Source of the DNA: Planctomycetota bacterium
Lineage (GTDB): Bacteria; Planctomycetota; Phycisphaerae; SM23-33
NCBI GenBank assembly: GCA_024275995.1
Contig: JAJRYB010000131.1
Coordinates: 1-49,327 of the forward strand
Direction of reading: 5' to 3'
DNA: 49,327 nt
Shown: positions 15,349-23,428 of the stretch, one piece after another
Layout of the letters: the number at the start of each line of letters is the position of its first letter
How positions within the stretch are numbered: position 1 is the stretch's first letter
The notes under the pieces: generated by a model
The model's database searches: none
What the model saw: only the letters and a program-made list of their open reading frames with translations
Told to the model about the DNA's origin: nothing
Translations under genes and position numbers: made by a program

Positions 15349-16734
15349 ATGGCGCAAGCGGAAACCAAAGCGGAAGATCGGCCCGGAAAAGGCAAAGGCA
15401 AGGCATTTTTCGATCGCGCCAATCAGGTCGTGGAAACGGGAAACTGGGATTACGCCATCGAGATGTTTCTCGAAGGCATCAAGCGCGAGCCCGACAACGT
15501 AGAGCAGGGGCATCAACCTCTGCGCGAAGTAGCCATGAAACGCAAACTCCAGGGCGGAAAAGGTCCGGGGCTTGGCGAGAAACTCAAGCACGGGCGTGCC
15601 AAGGACCCGATCGAGGCGCTCGTCAACGCCGAGTTCCTGCTGGCGAAGGAGCCAGGCTCGGTCGCCTTCATGGAGCGCGTGCTGAAGGCCGCCAAGGCTC
15701 TCGATCTTCACGATGTCATAATGTGGATCGGAAACATCCTGCTGGAATCGCAGCGGCAGGCGGAACGTCCAAGCATGAAGGTGCTCACGATGCTGATGCA
15801 GTCCTTCGACGACATCGGGGAGTACGCCGCGGGCGTGCAGGCCTGCCAGATGGCGATGAACCTGTCGCCGGGAAACGGCGATCTGCAATCCGCCATGACG
15901 GAACTGTCCGCAAAGTACACCATCCAGAAGGGCAGGTACGACCAGGAGGGCGAATTCGCCAAGGGCGTCAAGGATATGGACAAACAGAAGGAGCTTGTCG
16001 AGGGGGATCGGCTGGCGCAGAGCAGCGGCTTCCTCGCCAAGCAGCTCGAAAAGGCCAGGCAGGATTATCAGGCCGATCCGAGCATTCCCGGAAAAATTAA
16101 TGCCCTGGTCGACGCGCTGGTGAAGTTCGAAGACGCAGCCTACGAGAACGAGGCCATCGACGTCCTCACGAAAGCCCATCGTGATATCGGCGCGTACCAG
16201 TTCAAGATGAAAATCGGCGATATCAAGATGCGCCAGATGACACGCCGATACCGCAAGCTCCGCGACGAAGGCGACAAGAAGGCGATGGGCGAGCAGCTCA
16301 AGAACCAGCTGGCGTTCGAGCTGGAAGAATACGCCGAACGTGCGGTGAACTACCCGACGGACCTGTCCATCAAGTACGAGCTGGGCCGACGACAGCTTCT
16401 TGCGGGGCAATACGACGAGGCGATCGCCTCTCTCCAGCAGGCCCAGCGGGACCCGAAACGTCATGTCGCGGCGTTGAACCTGCTCGGCCAGGCGTTTGCA
16501 CGCAAGGGTTGGCACCGCGAGGCGGCAGAGACCTACGAACGCGCCCTCGATACGGAAATGTCGGAAGATCGCGCCAAGGAGGTCCGCTATAACCTCGGCG
16601 ACTGCCTGGAGAAAATGGGCGAGACGGAAAAGGCCCAGCAGCAGTTCTCGGAGGTCGCACAGGTGGACTACAACTACCGGGACGTGCGGCAGCGTCTCGA
16701 TAAGCTGCGCGCGGGGGACGAGAAGCAGGGATAG
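15349..16734 (+). CDS. Cytosolic TPR-repeat protein
   Basis: 461 aa, no signal peptide, strongly charged and helical. Clear TPR units occur near the N-terminus (FFDRANQVVETGNWDYAIEM) and at the C-terminus (ALNLLGQAFARKGWHREAAE; VRYNLGDCLEKMGETEKAQQ); the central part is a Lys/Glu-rich solenoid (TRRYRKLRDEGDKKAMGEQL). It probably scaffolds protein-protein contacts; the partner is unknown. The ATG at 15349 follows AGAAAGG about 9 nt upstream. It lies between ksgA and rpsT, and each has its own promoter candidate. Confidence 0.82.
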   Translation: MAQAETKAEDRPGKGKGKAFFDRANQVVETGNWDYAIEMFLEGIKREPDNVEQGHQPLREVAMKRKLQGGKGPGLGEKLKHGRAKDPIEALVNAEFLLAKEPGSVAFMERVLKAAKALDLHDVIMWIGNILLESQRQAERPSMKVLTMLMQSFDDIGEYAAGVQACQMAMNLSPGNGDLQSAMTELSAKYTIQKGRYDQEGEFAKGVKDMDKQKELVEGDRLAQSSGFLAKQLEKARQDYQADPSIPGKINALVDALVKFEDAAYENEAIDVLTKAHRDIGAYQFKMKIGDIKMRQMTRRYRKLRDEGDKKAMGEQLKNQLAFELEEYAERAVNYPTDLSIKYELGRRQLLAGQYDEAIASLQQAQRDPKRHVAALNLLGQAFARKGWHREAAETYERALDTEMSEDRAKEVRYNLGDCLEKMGETEKAQQQFSEVAQVDYNYRDVRQRLDKLRAGDEKQG

Positions 16735-16797
16735 GGCTGGGACGAAGAGGGTATACCTAGCCCCTAATTCCAAGTCCCTGGACCCCGTTTTTTATCC

Positions 16798-16825
16798 TTG
16801 TTATGCGCCAACGAGGCTGTATAAT
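16798..16825 (+). promoter_or_regulatory. Promoter of rpsT
   Basis: TTGTTA (16798-16803), 16-bp spacer and a perfect TATAAT (16820-16825). A second TATAAT follows at 16837-16842 within a direct repeat GTATAAT, so transcription may start at two nearby points. The rpsT GTG lies about 60 nt downstream. Confidence 0.6.
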
Positions 16826-16887
16826 CGTCGCCTTCGTATAATTGGCTGGACCTACAGACCGTCGTGATACGGCAGGAGAAACCGCAG

Positions 16888-17154
16888 GTGGCACATTCCG
16901 ATTCAGCAGAGAAACGAATTCGTCAGAACGTAAAGAGGCGTGCGCGCAATCGTTGGCGCAAGGACCAGGTAAAGAGCGCGGTTCGCGGCTTCGAGCAGGC
17001 CCTGCAAGAGGGCGACAGGGGCGCCGCGACAGAGCAGTTGAAGCAGGTCTATAAGTGTCTGGACAAGACCGCCGCAAAGGGCGCGATCCACAAGAACGCC
17101 GCCGCACGCAAAAAGGCCCGCCTGGCGAAACAACTTGACAAAGCTGCAGGCTGA
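16888..17154 (+). CDS. rpsT: 30S ribosomal protein S20
   Basis: 88 aa, highly basic, three-helix primary rRNA-binding protein of the small subunit. The GTG start at 16888 is chosen because it gives the family N-terminus MAHSDSAEKRIRQN and GGAG lies 9 nt upstream; an in-frame GTG at 16864 adds eight residues foreign to the family. The C-terminal TAAKGAIHKNAAARKKARL helix is characteristic. It has its own promoter and terminator, so it is likely monocistronic. Confidence 0.95.
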   Translation: MAHSDSAEKRIRQNVKRRARNRWRKDQVKSAVRGFEQALQEGDRGAATEQLKQVYKCLDKTAAKGAIHKNAAARKKARLAKQLDKAAG

Positions 17155-17191
17155 CCCGCCGCGGTTGTTCTGACCGGCATTCCCAAACTCG

Positions 17192-17220
17192 CCCCCGTCG
17201 CTTTTGCGTCGGGGGTTGTT
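17192..17220 (+). terminator. Terminator of rpsT
   Basis: CCCCCG-T-CGC-TTTT-GCG-T-CGGGGG followed by TTGTT: a strong stem with one internal T-T mismatch and a short T-rich tail, 37 bp after the rpsT stop. Confidence 0.6.
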
Positions 17221-17251
17221 CATTGGTTACATTTCACGAAGGAAGGTCGAC

Positions 17252-17869
17252 ATGACCGGTCCAAAGGGTCGATTCGTCAGCCGGGGCGGCGAAAAACTCG
17301 ACGCCGCAATCGAAGCGTTCGACCTGGACGTTCACGATCTTTCGTGCGCGGACTTCGGTTGCAACGTCGGGGGCTTCACCGATTGCCTTCTCCAGCGAGG
17401 CGCTTCCAGGGTCTACGCCGTGGATACCGGCTATGGACCTCTCGCCTGGAAACTCCGCAAGGACGCCCGCGTAATCGTGATGGAGCGGACCAACGCACTA
17501 CATACAGCGCCGCCCGAGACGGTGGACCTGGTAGTCTGCGACGTTGCGTGGACGCCGCAGGAGCGGGTAATCCCGGCTGCTCTTGCCTGGTTGAAGCCCC
17601 GCGGCAGGATTATTTCGCTCCTCAAACCGCACTACGAACTGACGAAACTCCGCGGACGAAAACCACTCGCAACTTTGACCGACGGGCAGTCGCGAGACGC
17701 CTGCCGGGAAGTCTGCGAGCGACTCGCCGGAACAGGCCCGATAGTGCGGGCGATCACGCCAAGCCCGATTCGCGGAAAGGGCGGAAACGTGGAATACCTG
17801 CTATTAGTCAGTCCAGGCGCGCCGCCGGAAGGAAAAAGGCTTGTTGACGATTCGCAAGGTCATTCATAG
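17252..17869 (+). CDS. TlyA-type rRNA 2'-O-methyltransferase lacking the S4 domain
   Basis: 205 aa. It closely follows the catalytic half of TlyA/hemolysin A methyltransferases: RFVSRGGEKLDAAI, CADFGCNVGGFTDCLLQRGA (SAM site), VYAVDTGYGPLAWKLRKD, VMERTNA, LVVCDVAW, LLKPHYEL and GGNVEYLLL. The FtsJ-like Lys-Asp-Lys-Glu residues are all retained. The N-terminal S4 RNA-binding domain (about 60 residues in normal TlyA) is absent: the protein begins a few residues before RFVSRGG. The ATG at 17252 has GGAAGG 5 nt upstream, and the longer frame to 17204 also has no S4 sequence. TlyA modifies 16S and 23S rRNA; the target of this short form may differ. Confidence 0.85.
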   Translation: MTGPKGRFVSRGGEKLDAAIEAFDLDVHDLSCADFGCNVGGFTDCLLQRGASRVYAVDTGYGPLAWKLRKDARVIVMERTNALHTAPPETVDLVVCDVAWTPQERVIPAALAWLKPRGRIISLLKPHYELTKLRGRKPLATLTDGQSRDACREVCERLAGTGPIVRAITPSPIRGKGGNVEYLLLVSPGAPPEGKRLVDDSQGHS

Positions 17870-17963
17870 AATTAAGCTGCCCCGAGTTGACGGGCGCGGC
17901 GTCGGCAGGAGCCATCTTTTGTTGTACGTTTTTGAAAAACCTTTCACACTTGAGGCTGGATGA

Positions 17964-19139
17964 ATGGGCAAGATCCGAGTGGCAATCGCAGGGGTGGGTA
18001 CTTGCGCCTCGTCCCTGATCCAGGGCATCCATTATTACCACGCACAGATCGCCTCCGGCAGTGCGGATGCTGCGGTGGGACTGGCGCATCCGATCCTCGG
18101 GGGGTTCGCGCCGGACGATATCGAGATAGTAGCCGCAATCGACATTGATCAGCGCAAGGTGTCCAGGCCGCTTCACCAGGCCATCTTCGCTCCGCCCAAC
18201 AACACCAAGGTATTCTTCGACGATTTCACGTCCGACGTAACGGTCGCCATGGGCAACGTGCTGGACGGGGTATCGGAGCACATGTCCGCCTACCCGGACC
18301 ACCAGCGATTCCTGCCGGCCGACCTTCCCGACGCCACACAGGAGGAAATCGAATCGCTCCTGCGCGAAAGCGGCGCGGAAATCCTGATGAACTACCTGCC
18401 CGTCGGTTCGCAGAAGGCGACGGAATTCTACGCCGAGTGCTGCCTAGCTGCCGGGGTGAGCCTGATCAATTGCATTCCGGTGTTCATCGTTTCGGATAAC
18501 GCCTGGGCGGAGCGTTTCCGCCGGGCGGGTATCTGCTGCGTCGGCGACGACGTGAAAGCGCAGGTCGGCGCTACGATTACGCACCGCATCCTTGCGAGGA
18601 TGATGCACGAGCGCGGCGCGACCATCGACGCTACGTACCAGCTCAACACCGGGGGCAACACCGACTTCCTTAACATGCTCAACCAGGCACGTCTGGATTC
18701 CAAGCGGGTCAGCAAGACCGAGGCCGTCCAGTCACAGCTCGACGTTCCCCTGCCTGCCGACCAGGTGCACATCGGACCCAGCGATTACGTGCCCTGGCAG
18801 AAGGACAACAAGGTCTGCTTCCTGCGTCTCGAGGCGCGCGGGTTCGGGGGCGTGCCGCTGAACCTGGAGCTGCGCCTCAGCGTGGAAGACTCGCCCAATT
18901 CCGCCGGTGAAACCATCGACGCGATCCGCTGCTGCAAACTGGGACGCATGCGCGGGCTGGCTGGACCTCTGACGGAGATTTCCGCTTACACCATGAAGCA
19001 CCCCCCCGTGCAATATACCGACGCCGTAGCGCGGGAAATACTCGAGGATTTCATCGCGGACAAGCCCGCGCCCGAGGTGAACGGCGCTTACCGGGGCGAG
19101 TCGAAACCGGAAATCCCCGACCAGGTCCACGCGGAATAG
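17964..19139 (+). CDS. ino1: myo-Inositol-1-phosphate synthase
   Basis: 391 aa, the bacterial/archaeal length. It converts glucose 6-phosphate to inositol 3-phosphate with bound NAD. Recognisable blocks are VAIAGVGTCASSLIQGIHYY (NAD site), LMNYLPVGSQKATEFYAECC, GVSLINCIPVFI, GDDVKAQVGATITHR and QLNTGGNTDFLNM, the most conserved Ino1 stretch. The start ATG at 17964 has GAGG 8 nt upstream. Its neighbour 107 bp downstream is a CDP-alcohol phosphatidyltransferase, so the inositol phosphate made here probably becomes a lipid headgroup. Confidence 0.95.
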   Translation: MGKIRVAIAGVGTCASSLIQGIHYYHAQIASGSADAAVGLAHPILGGFAPDDIEIVAAIDIDQRKVSRPLHQAIFAPPNNTKVFFDDFTSDVTVAMGNVLDGVSEHMSAYPDHQRFLPADLPDATQEEIESLLRESGAEILMNYLPVGSQKATEFYAECCLAAGVSLINCIPVFIVSDNAWAERFRRAGICCVGDDVKAQVGATITHRILARMMHERGATIDATYQLNTGGNTDFLNMLNQARLDSKRVSKTEAVQSQLDVPLPADQVHIGPSDYVPWQKDNKVCFLRLEARGFGGVPLNLELRLSVEDSPNSAGETIDAIRCCKLGRMRGLAGPLTEISAYTMKHPPVQYTDAVAREILEDFIADKPAPEVNGAYRGESKPEIPDQVHAE

Positions 19140-19182
19140 CTTCACTGCGCCACACGGGCGCCGATACGCACAACACCAGGCC

Positions 19183-19204
19183 AACCCGGCCTGCTCCCGG
19201 GTTT
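19183..19204 (+). terminator. Hairpin after ino1
   Basis: AACCCGG, 7-nt loop, CCGGGTT, then TTGTG. A 7-bp perfect stem with a poor T-tail; it may partly terminate ino1 before the phosphatidyltransferase promoter. Confidence 0.35.
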
Positions 19205-19210
19205 GTGACC

Positions 19211-19238
19211 TTACGAAATATGGCACATCTGGTATACT
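19211..19238 (+). promoter_or_regulatory. Extended -10 promoter giving a leaderless start
   Basis: TTACGA (weak -35), 16-bp spacer, then TGG-TATACT (19233-19238), an extended -10. Only seven bases separate TATACT from the ATG at 19246, and no Shine-Dalgarno is present, so the A of ATG would be about +1. Confidence 0.45.
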
Positions 19239-19245
19239 CCCTCCC

Positions 19246-20046
19246 ATGATCGGACGATTCGTCGGTAATCTGCATATCGCGCTGCGGGACTTTCTCGCCC
19301 GTCGGCTGGTGCGCATCGGCGTGACGCCGAACATGCTGACGCTTACCGGAATGGTAATCACCACGCTCATCGGCGTGTGCCTGGCGATCGGGGCCGGGAG
19401 CGATTTCGGCTGGAGCCTCTCGCCGGCGGCACCGGCGAATCTTTACCTGCTGATCGCGATGGTCCTGATGTGGCTGGCGTCGGCATGCGATATTCTCGAC
19501 GGCGCCGTCGCACGCCTCGCCGGTAAGTCCACCCGCTTCGGCGCTTTCCTCGACAGCACCCTGGATCGTTACAGCGATTTTGCGATCTACGCCGGTATCG
19601 CCGTTCATTACGCGATCATCTCGCCGGCCAACGCCACCTTTGTCCTCCTGTGCATGATAGCCTTCTTCAATGCGTTCATGATCTCCTACACGCGAGCACG
19701 AGCGGAAGACCTCATCGAGCGATGCAAGGTCGGATACTGGCAGAGGGGCGAAAGGTCGGCTGCGATTTTCATAGCCGTCCTGTCCTACAATATCCCCGCG
19801 ATGGTCCTCCAGCAGGCGCTGCTACCGGCGATCACGGTACTGCGACGGATTTTCTACACCAAGGCGGTACTGGAAGGCAAAACGCCGATCGAAGATCCAC
19901 GCCTCGGCCCGTGGTGGATGCGTATCCAGTTGTGGCGATATCGGCGAATGTCGCTTCCCTACGATATCGTCACTCTCGCCAACATCGCCTGGCTGCTCCT
20001 GGCCCGTTTCGAGGCGCGCGACGTGCTGCGGGAATGGTTCACCTAG
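19246..20046 (+). CDS. CDP-alcohol phosphatidyltransferase, probably phosphatidylinositol(-phosphate) synthase
   Basis: 266 aa integral membrane enzyme with about six TM helices. The full CDP-alcohol motif is present: D82-x2-D85-G86-x2-A89-R90-x8-G99-x3-D103-x3-D107, the metal and CDP-lipid site. The family moves a phosphatidyl group from CDP-diacylglycerol to an alcohol. Directly after ino1, the likely acceptor is inositol 3-phosphate, giving phosphatidylinositol phosphate as in actinobacteria. The acceptor cannot be proved from sequence; glycerol 3-phosphate is the main alternative. Its 3' end overlaps the convergent miaB gene by 8 bp. Confidence 0.88.
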   Translation: MIGRFVGNLHIALRDFLARRLVRIGVTPNMLTLTGMVITTLIGVCLAIGAGSDFGWSLSPAAPANLYLLIAMVLMWLASACDILDGAVARLAGKSTRFGAFLDSTLDRYSDFAIYAGIAVHYAIISPANATFVLLCMIAFFNAFMISYTRARAEDLIERCKVGYWQRGERSAAIFIAVLSYNIPAMVLQQALLPAITVLRRIFYTKAVLEGKTPIEDPRLGPWWMRIQLWRYRRMSLPYDIVTLANIAWLLLARFEARDVLREWFT

Positions 20047-21412
20047 CGCGCCGGCCGAACAGCGTCAGGCTTGTCGCGTCGTAAACCGAGACGTCCGCGT
20101 ATGTCCCGGCCAGCGAGTCCGGCCCGTCAAACACCACGATGTGATCCCACCTGCTCCTGCCGATGAGCTGCGTCTTGTCTTTTGTCGCCGGCGACGCCTG
20201 GCGATTGGCGCGCGGGGACGGTCCCTCCACCAGAACCTCCACCGTCCGGCCGATCATCGCGCGATGATGAGCCAGGGAAACTTCCGCCTGAACGGCGAGC
20301 AGCTCGTTGTTTCGGCGTTTCTTGACATCGAGGGGAACGTCGTCCGCGAGCCTGCGGGCCGCCGTCGTCCCGTCGCGCGGCGAGTACTTGAAGATAAAAG
20401 AATTCTTGAACCCGCTGCGGCGGATAAGCTCCGCCGAGGCTGAGTGATCCTCTTCCGTTTCGCCGGGAAAGCCCACGATGAAGTCCCCCGCCAACACGAC
20501 CGACGGTACTATCGCCCTGGCGCGGGCTATGAAATCGTCGTACTCGCTGCGGGTGTATCCGCGGTTCATCGCGCCGAGAACCCGGTCCGATCCGCTCTGG
20601 GGCGGGCAGTGAATGTACTCGCATACGTTCGGCAGGTCGCGCATCGCCTGGAGAATATCGTCGTCGAAGCCCACGGGATGGCTGGTTACGAATCGAAGGC
20701 GTCGCAGACCCCCGATCGGCGAGAGCATGCCAAGCAGGTCGCCGAATCGCACCGTCCGCCCACCGTCGGAAAAGTTGTAGCTGTTGACGGTCTGGCCGAG
20801 CAGCGTTATCTCGCTTCGCCCGGTATCGACGAGCCGGCGAACCTCCGCGGCGACGTCCTCGGGGCGACGGCTCGTTTCCGGCCCGCGCACGAAAGGCACA
20901 ATGCAATAGCTGCAAAACTTGTCGCACCCCCGCATTACGCGAACGTACGCCTGACTCGCGCTCGGCACGAGATCAGCGTCGCGCGCAGAGTCCAGCGACT
21001 CGATATCCGCGCCGCTTTTGCGTTCGCCCCGACGTGGATCGAGAGCGACGCGCCCCTGTCCCGCTCCCGCTTCCGCAATAAGATCCCCCAGTTCGTGCAG
21101 GCGTCCCGGCCCGCAGACGATGTCCACACATGCGTATCGCTTGCGAAGATCGTCGCCCAGGCGCTGCGCCATGCACCCCAGCACGCCGACGATCATCCGC
21201 CTGCCCCGGCCACCGCGATGCATCTGTTCGCCAAGGCGCGAGTGGACCTTCTCCTCGGCGTGTTCGCGGACCGAGCAGGTGTTGTAGAGCACCACGTCGG
21301 CGCCGCGCCCGTCGCGGACCATCTCGTGCCCGGCCTGGACGAGCACGGACGCCACCAGCTCGCTGTCCAGGCGGTTCATCTGGCAGCCGAATGTCTCCAG
21401 GTATACTTTCAT
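20039..21412 (-). CDS. miaB: tRNA-2-methylthio-N6-dimethylallyladenosine synthase
   Basis: 457 aa methylthiotransferase. The N-terminal UPF0004 domain has its three cluster cysteines (C10 in TFGCQMN, C46, C80), the radical SAM core has CDKFCSYC (163, 167, 170), and a C-terminal TRAM domain follows (RTVEVLVEGPSP to the end). HCPPQSGSDRVLGAMNRGYT matches MiaB rather than MtaB or RimO. It adds the 2-methylthio group to i6A37 of tRNAs reading UNN codons. The ATG at 21412 begins MKVYLETFGCQMN, the family N-terminus. Confidence 0.93.
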   Translation of the reverse strand: MKVYLETFGCQMNRLDSELVASVLVQAGHEMVRDGRGADVVLYNTCSVREHAEEKVHSRLGEQMHRGGRGRRMIVGVLGCMAQRLGDDLRKRYACVDIVCGPGRLHELGDLIAEAGAGQGRVALDPRRGERKSGADIESLDSARDADLVPSASQAYVRVMRGCDKFCSYCIVPFVRGPETSRRPEDVAAEVRRLVDTGRSEITLLGQTVNSYNFSDGGRTVRFGDLLGMLSPIGGLRRLRFVTSHPVGFDDDILQAMRDLPNVCEYIHCPPQSGSDRVLGAMNRGYTRSEYDDFIARARAIVPSVVLAGDFIVGFPGETEEDHSASAELIRRSGFKNSFIFKYSPRDGTTAARRLADDVPLDVKKRRNNELLAVQAEVSLAHHRAMIGRTVEVLVEGPSPRANRQASPATKDKTQLIGRSRWDHIVVFDGPDSLAGTYADVSVYDATSLTLFGRRAR

Positions 21413-21457
21413 AGCGGGAGTATCATATCAAACGCCGTCGCCGAGCGGCAAAAACGA

Positions 21458-21486
21458 TTGACTTCCGGCGGGACGATCGTGACAAT
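21458..21486 (+). promoter_or_regulatory. Promoter of the HTH-GspE gene
   Basis: TTGACT (21458-21463), 17-bp spacer, GACAAT (21481-21486) in the divergent gap after miaB. Further down is a small hairpin AGCTTC-ACG-GAAGCT at about 21510. The GTG start follows 73 bp after the -10. Confidence 0.45.
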
Positions 21487-21558
21487 TTCCGGCTGGAGAT
21501 AGTAAGCTTCACGGAAGCTGTTCGCCGAACGTCGGCACGACACCAAAAGGAGGTTTTG

Positions 21559-23310
21559 GTGAGTCCGTCCGCGGAAAACCGCAATAGTGGCAAGGATCCC
21601 AAGCGGCTTTACACCGCCTACCAGGTAGCCGACCTGCTCGGCGCGACCCCGGGCGCCGTAATGGACTGGATGCAGAAAGGCTGGCTGCCTTACAAGCGCC
21701 TGCCGGACGGTCCTGTCCGTATCAGCGAGAAAGGTCTGCTGAAGTTCCTTAAAGGTCGCGGCGTCGCAATCGAGCTGGTGATGGCGAAGGCGGTCCTGCG
21801 CGATCAGGAGCGCCGCCGGAAGCGCGGCGAATCGCCCGATACGCCTCTCGCGAACGCCAAGCCGCTGCCGCTGCCCGCCTTCGTAACCGCAGCCGCCGAA
21901 CACCAGCCCGAATCGGAGGAGGCCCAAACCATGAAAACGCACGACGAACCGTTTCGCGACGACGCTAAGCTGCGCGATGACGTAACGGACTTGGAATCCG
22001 AAGCGCTGCTGGAGATGGAGGCCTCTCCGATAAACCAGCCGCCGGAGGAAATGGACCTCGGGCCGATAGACGTGGACGAAGAATACAGGAAAGTCTCCGA
22101 CGACGAGCGGATCGATACTGCCGAACCCGCGCCGCCGCCCGACAGCGCCGCTGCGCAGGTGGCGGATGCTATTCTCCGGGACGCCGTTTCGAGCGGCGCG
22201 TCGCACGTGCACCTGTCCGCCGGCGAGCAGGGGCTGGACCTGCGGATGCGGATTCGCGGTGTGCTGCATGAAAAACCGACCTTCAGGGATCGCCTTCCGA
22301 AAGGACTGGCGCCGCAATTGATCGGGCGCCTCAAGTCGCTGGCGTCGCTGGATGGCGAACCTGTCCGCAGCGCGCGGAGCGGCGGGTTTACCGCGGCCGT
22401 CGGCGGCAAAAACGTCGAGATGCAAATGAGCGTGCTGCCGACCGACGATGGCGAGAAAATGGTCATCCGCCTGCCCCGCGCGGCGGTGGAACTGATGAGC
22501 CTCGCCGAACTGGGCCTGGGCGGCGCGGACGAAGCCGACCTCCGCGCGCTGCTCGCGCAGGAGTCCGGGCTTATCGTGCTTGCCGCCCCGCCGAGAAACT
22601 GCGCAAAGGCGACGCTGCTTGCGATGCTGGAGGAAATACGAACCGCCGGGCGCAACGTAGTCACCCTGGAAAAGACCATCGCCGGGCAGATCGCAGGCGC
22701 CGCAAGAACGCGGGTGGACGTTCACGGCGGGCTGTCGTTCGCCGAGGCGTCGGCAGCGCTGGGCGAGCAGGACGCCGACGTTGTTCTGATAGAGGAGTTG
22801 CGAGATCCGGCGACGGCGGCGGAGGCGGTGGAAGCGGCAGTGGACGGCGCGCTGGTGCTTGCGTCCATGCGGGCAAGCAGCGCGGTCTCCGCCGTGAGCG
22901 ACCTGCTCGAAATGGGCATCGAGCCCTGGCCGCTGGCATCCGTGCTGCTGGCGGTCGTCGCGCAGCGATCGGTAAGGAAACTTTGCGACGTCTGCAAGAA
23001 GCCCCTCGAACCTGACGCCCAGAGCCTCGCCGCGGTCGGCTTGAAACTCTCCGAGACGGACGGTCCGATTTTCGGCCCGCTCGGCTGCGACAAGTGCGCC
23101 AAGACCGGATTTTCCGGACGAATCAACCTCTTCTCGATGCTGCGGACCGGCCCGTCCGTCATGGCTGCGATCCGTCGGGCATCGGAGCCGGACGTTCTGC
23201 TGGAAGCTGCGAGGCAATCCGGAGCGAAATCGCTGCAAAGCGCCGCGCGCGAAGCGATCCTCGCCGGTAAAATCAGCCCCGCCCAATGCCGCCGCGCTCT
23301 GGCGCGGTGA
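21559..23310 (+). CDS. Xis-like HTH protein fused to a degenerate PilB/GspE-type ATPase
   Basis: 583 aa. Residues about 18-70 form a MerR/excisionase-type winged helix (LYTAYQVADLLGATPGAVMD; PVRISEKGLLKFL). About 85-195 is an acidic, Pro-rich linker. About 198-584 has the fold order of type II secretion/type IV pilus ATPases, but catalytic motifs are eroded: the Walker A place reads APPRNCAKATLL instead of GxxGxGKTTT, the Asp box reads TLEKTIAG, and the His box reads LVLASMRASSA. The Walker B place keeps DVVLIEELRD. The zinc tetracysteine (CDVC 477-480, CDKC 511-514) is intact. GTG at 21559 is used, with AGGAGG 5 nt upstream. No pilus genes adjoin it. A DNA-binding regulator or non-hydrolysing assembly factor is more likely than a secretion motor. 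Confidence 0.8.
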   Translation: MSPSAENRNSGKDPKRLYTAYQVADLLGATPGAVMDWMQKGWLPYKRLPDGPVRISEKGLLKFLKGRGVAIELVMAKAVLRDQERRRKRGESPDTPLANAKPLPLPAFVTAAAEHQPESEEAQTMKTHDEPFRDDAKLRDDVTDLESEALLEMEASPINQPPEEMDLGPIDVDEEYRKVSDDERIDTAEPAPPPDSAAAQVADAILRDAVSSGASHVHLSAGEQGLDLRMRIRGVLHEKPTFRDRLPKGLAPQLIGRLKSLASLDGEPVRSARSGGFTAAVGGKNVEMQMSVLPTDDGEKMVIRLPRAAVELMSLAELGLGGADEADLRALLAQESGLIVLAAPPRNCAKATLLAMLEEIRTAGRNVVTLEKTIAGQIAGAARTRVDVHGGLSFAEASAALGEQDADVVLIEELRDPATAAEAVEAAVDGALVLASMRASSAVSAVSDLLEMGIEPWPLASVLLAVVAQRSVRKLCDVCKKPLEPDAQSLAAVGLKLSETDGPIFGPLGCDKCAKTGFSGRINLFSMLRTGPSVMAAIRRASEPDVLLEAARQSGAKSLQSAAREAILAGKISPAQCRRALAR

Positions 23311-23354
23311 CAAAAAACCACCCGGTGCGATTATCCCGCCATCGCCAGCTTTGA

Positions 23355-23383
23355 CTCTTGCGTTACGTAGCCTCTTGCGTTAC
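23355..23383. repeat. Short direct repeat upstream of transketolase
   Basis: CTCTTGCGTTAC occurs at 23355-23366 and again at 23372-23383, 17 bp start to start. It lies in the 118-bp gap before the transketolase gene and might be an operator, or a -35 and -10 coincidence (TTGCGT-N17-TACCGT). Confidence 0.4.
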
Positions 23384-23428
23384 CGTATCGGGCTTCCCAC
23401 GCATTGAAATGAAAGGTTGAAGCATACA

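Noticed and set aside
21559-23310. A working type IV pilus or type II secretion ATPase
   Set aside because: Walker A Gly-Lys-Thr is not preserved, and no pilus or secretion genes are adjacent.
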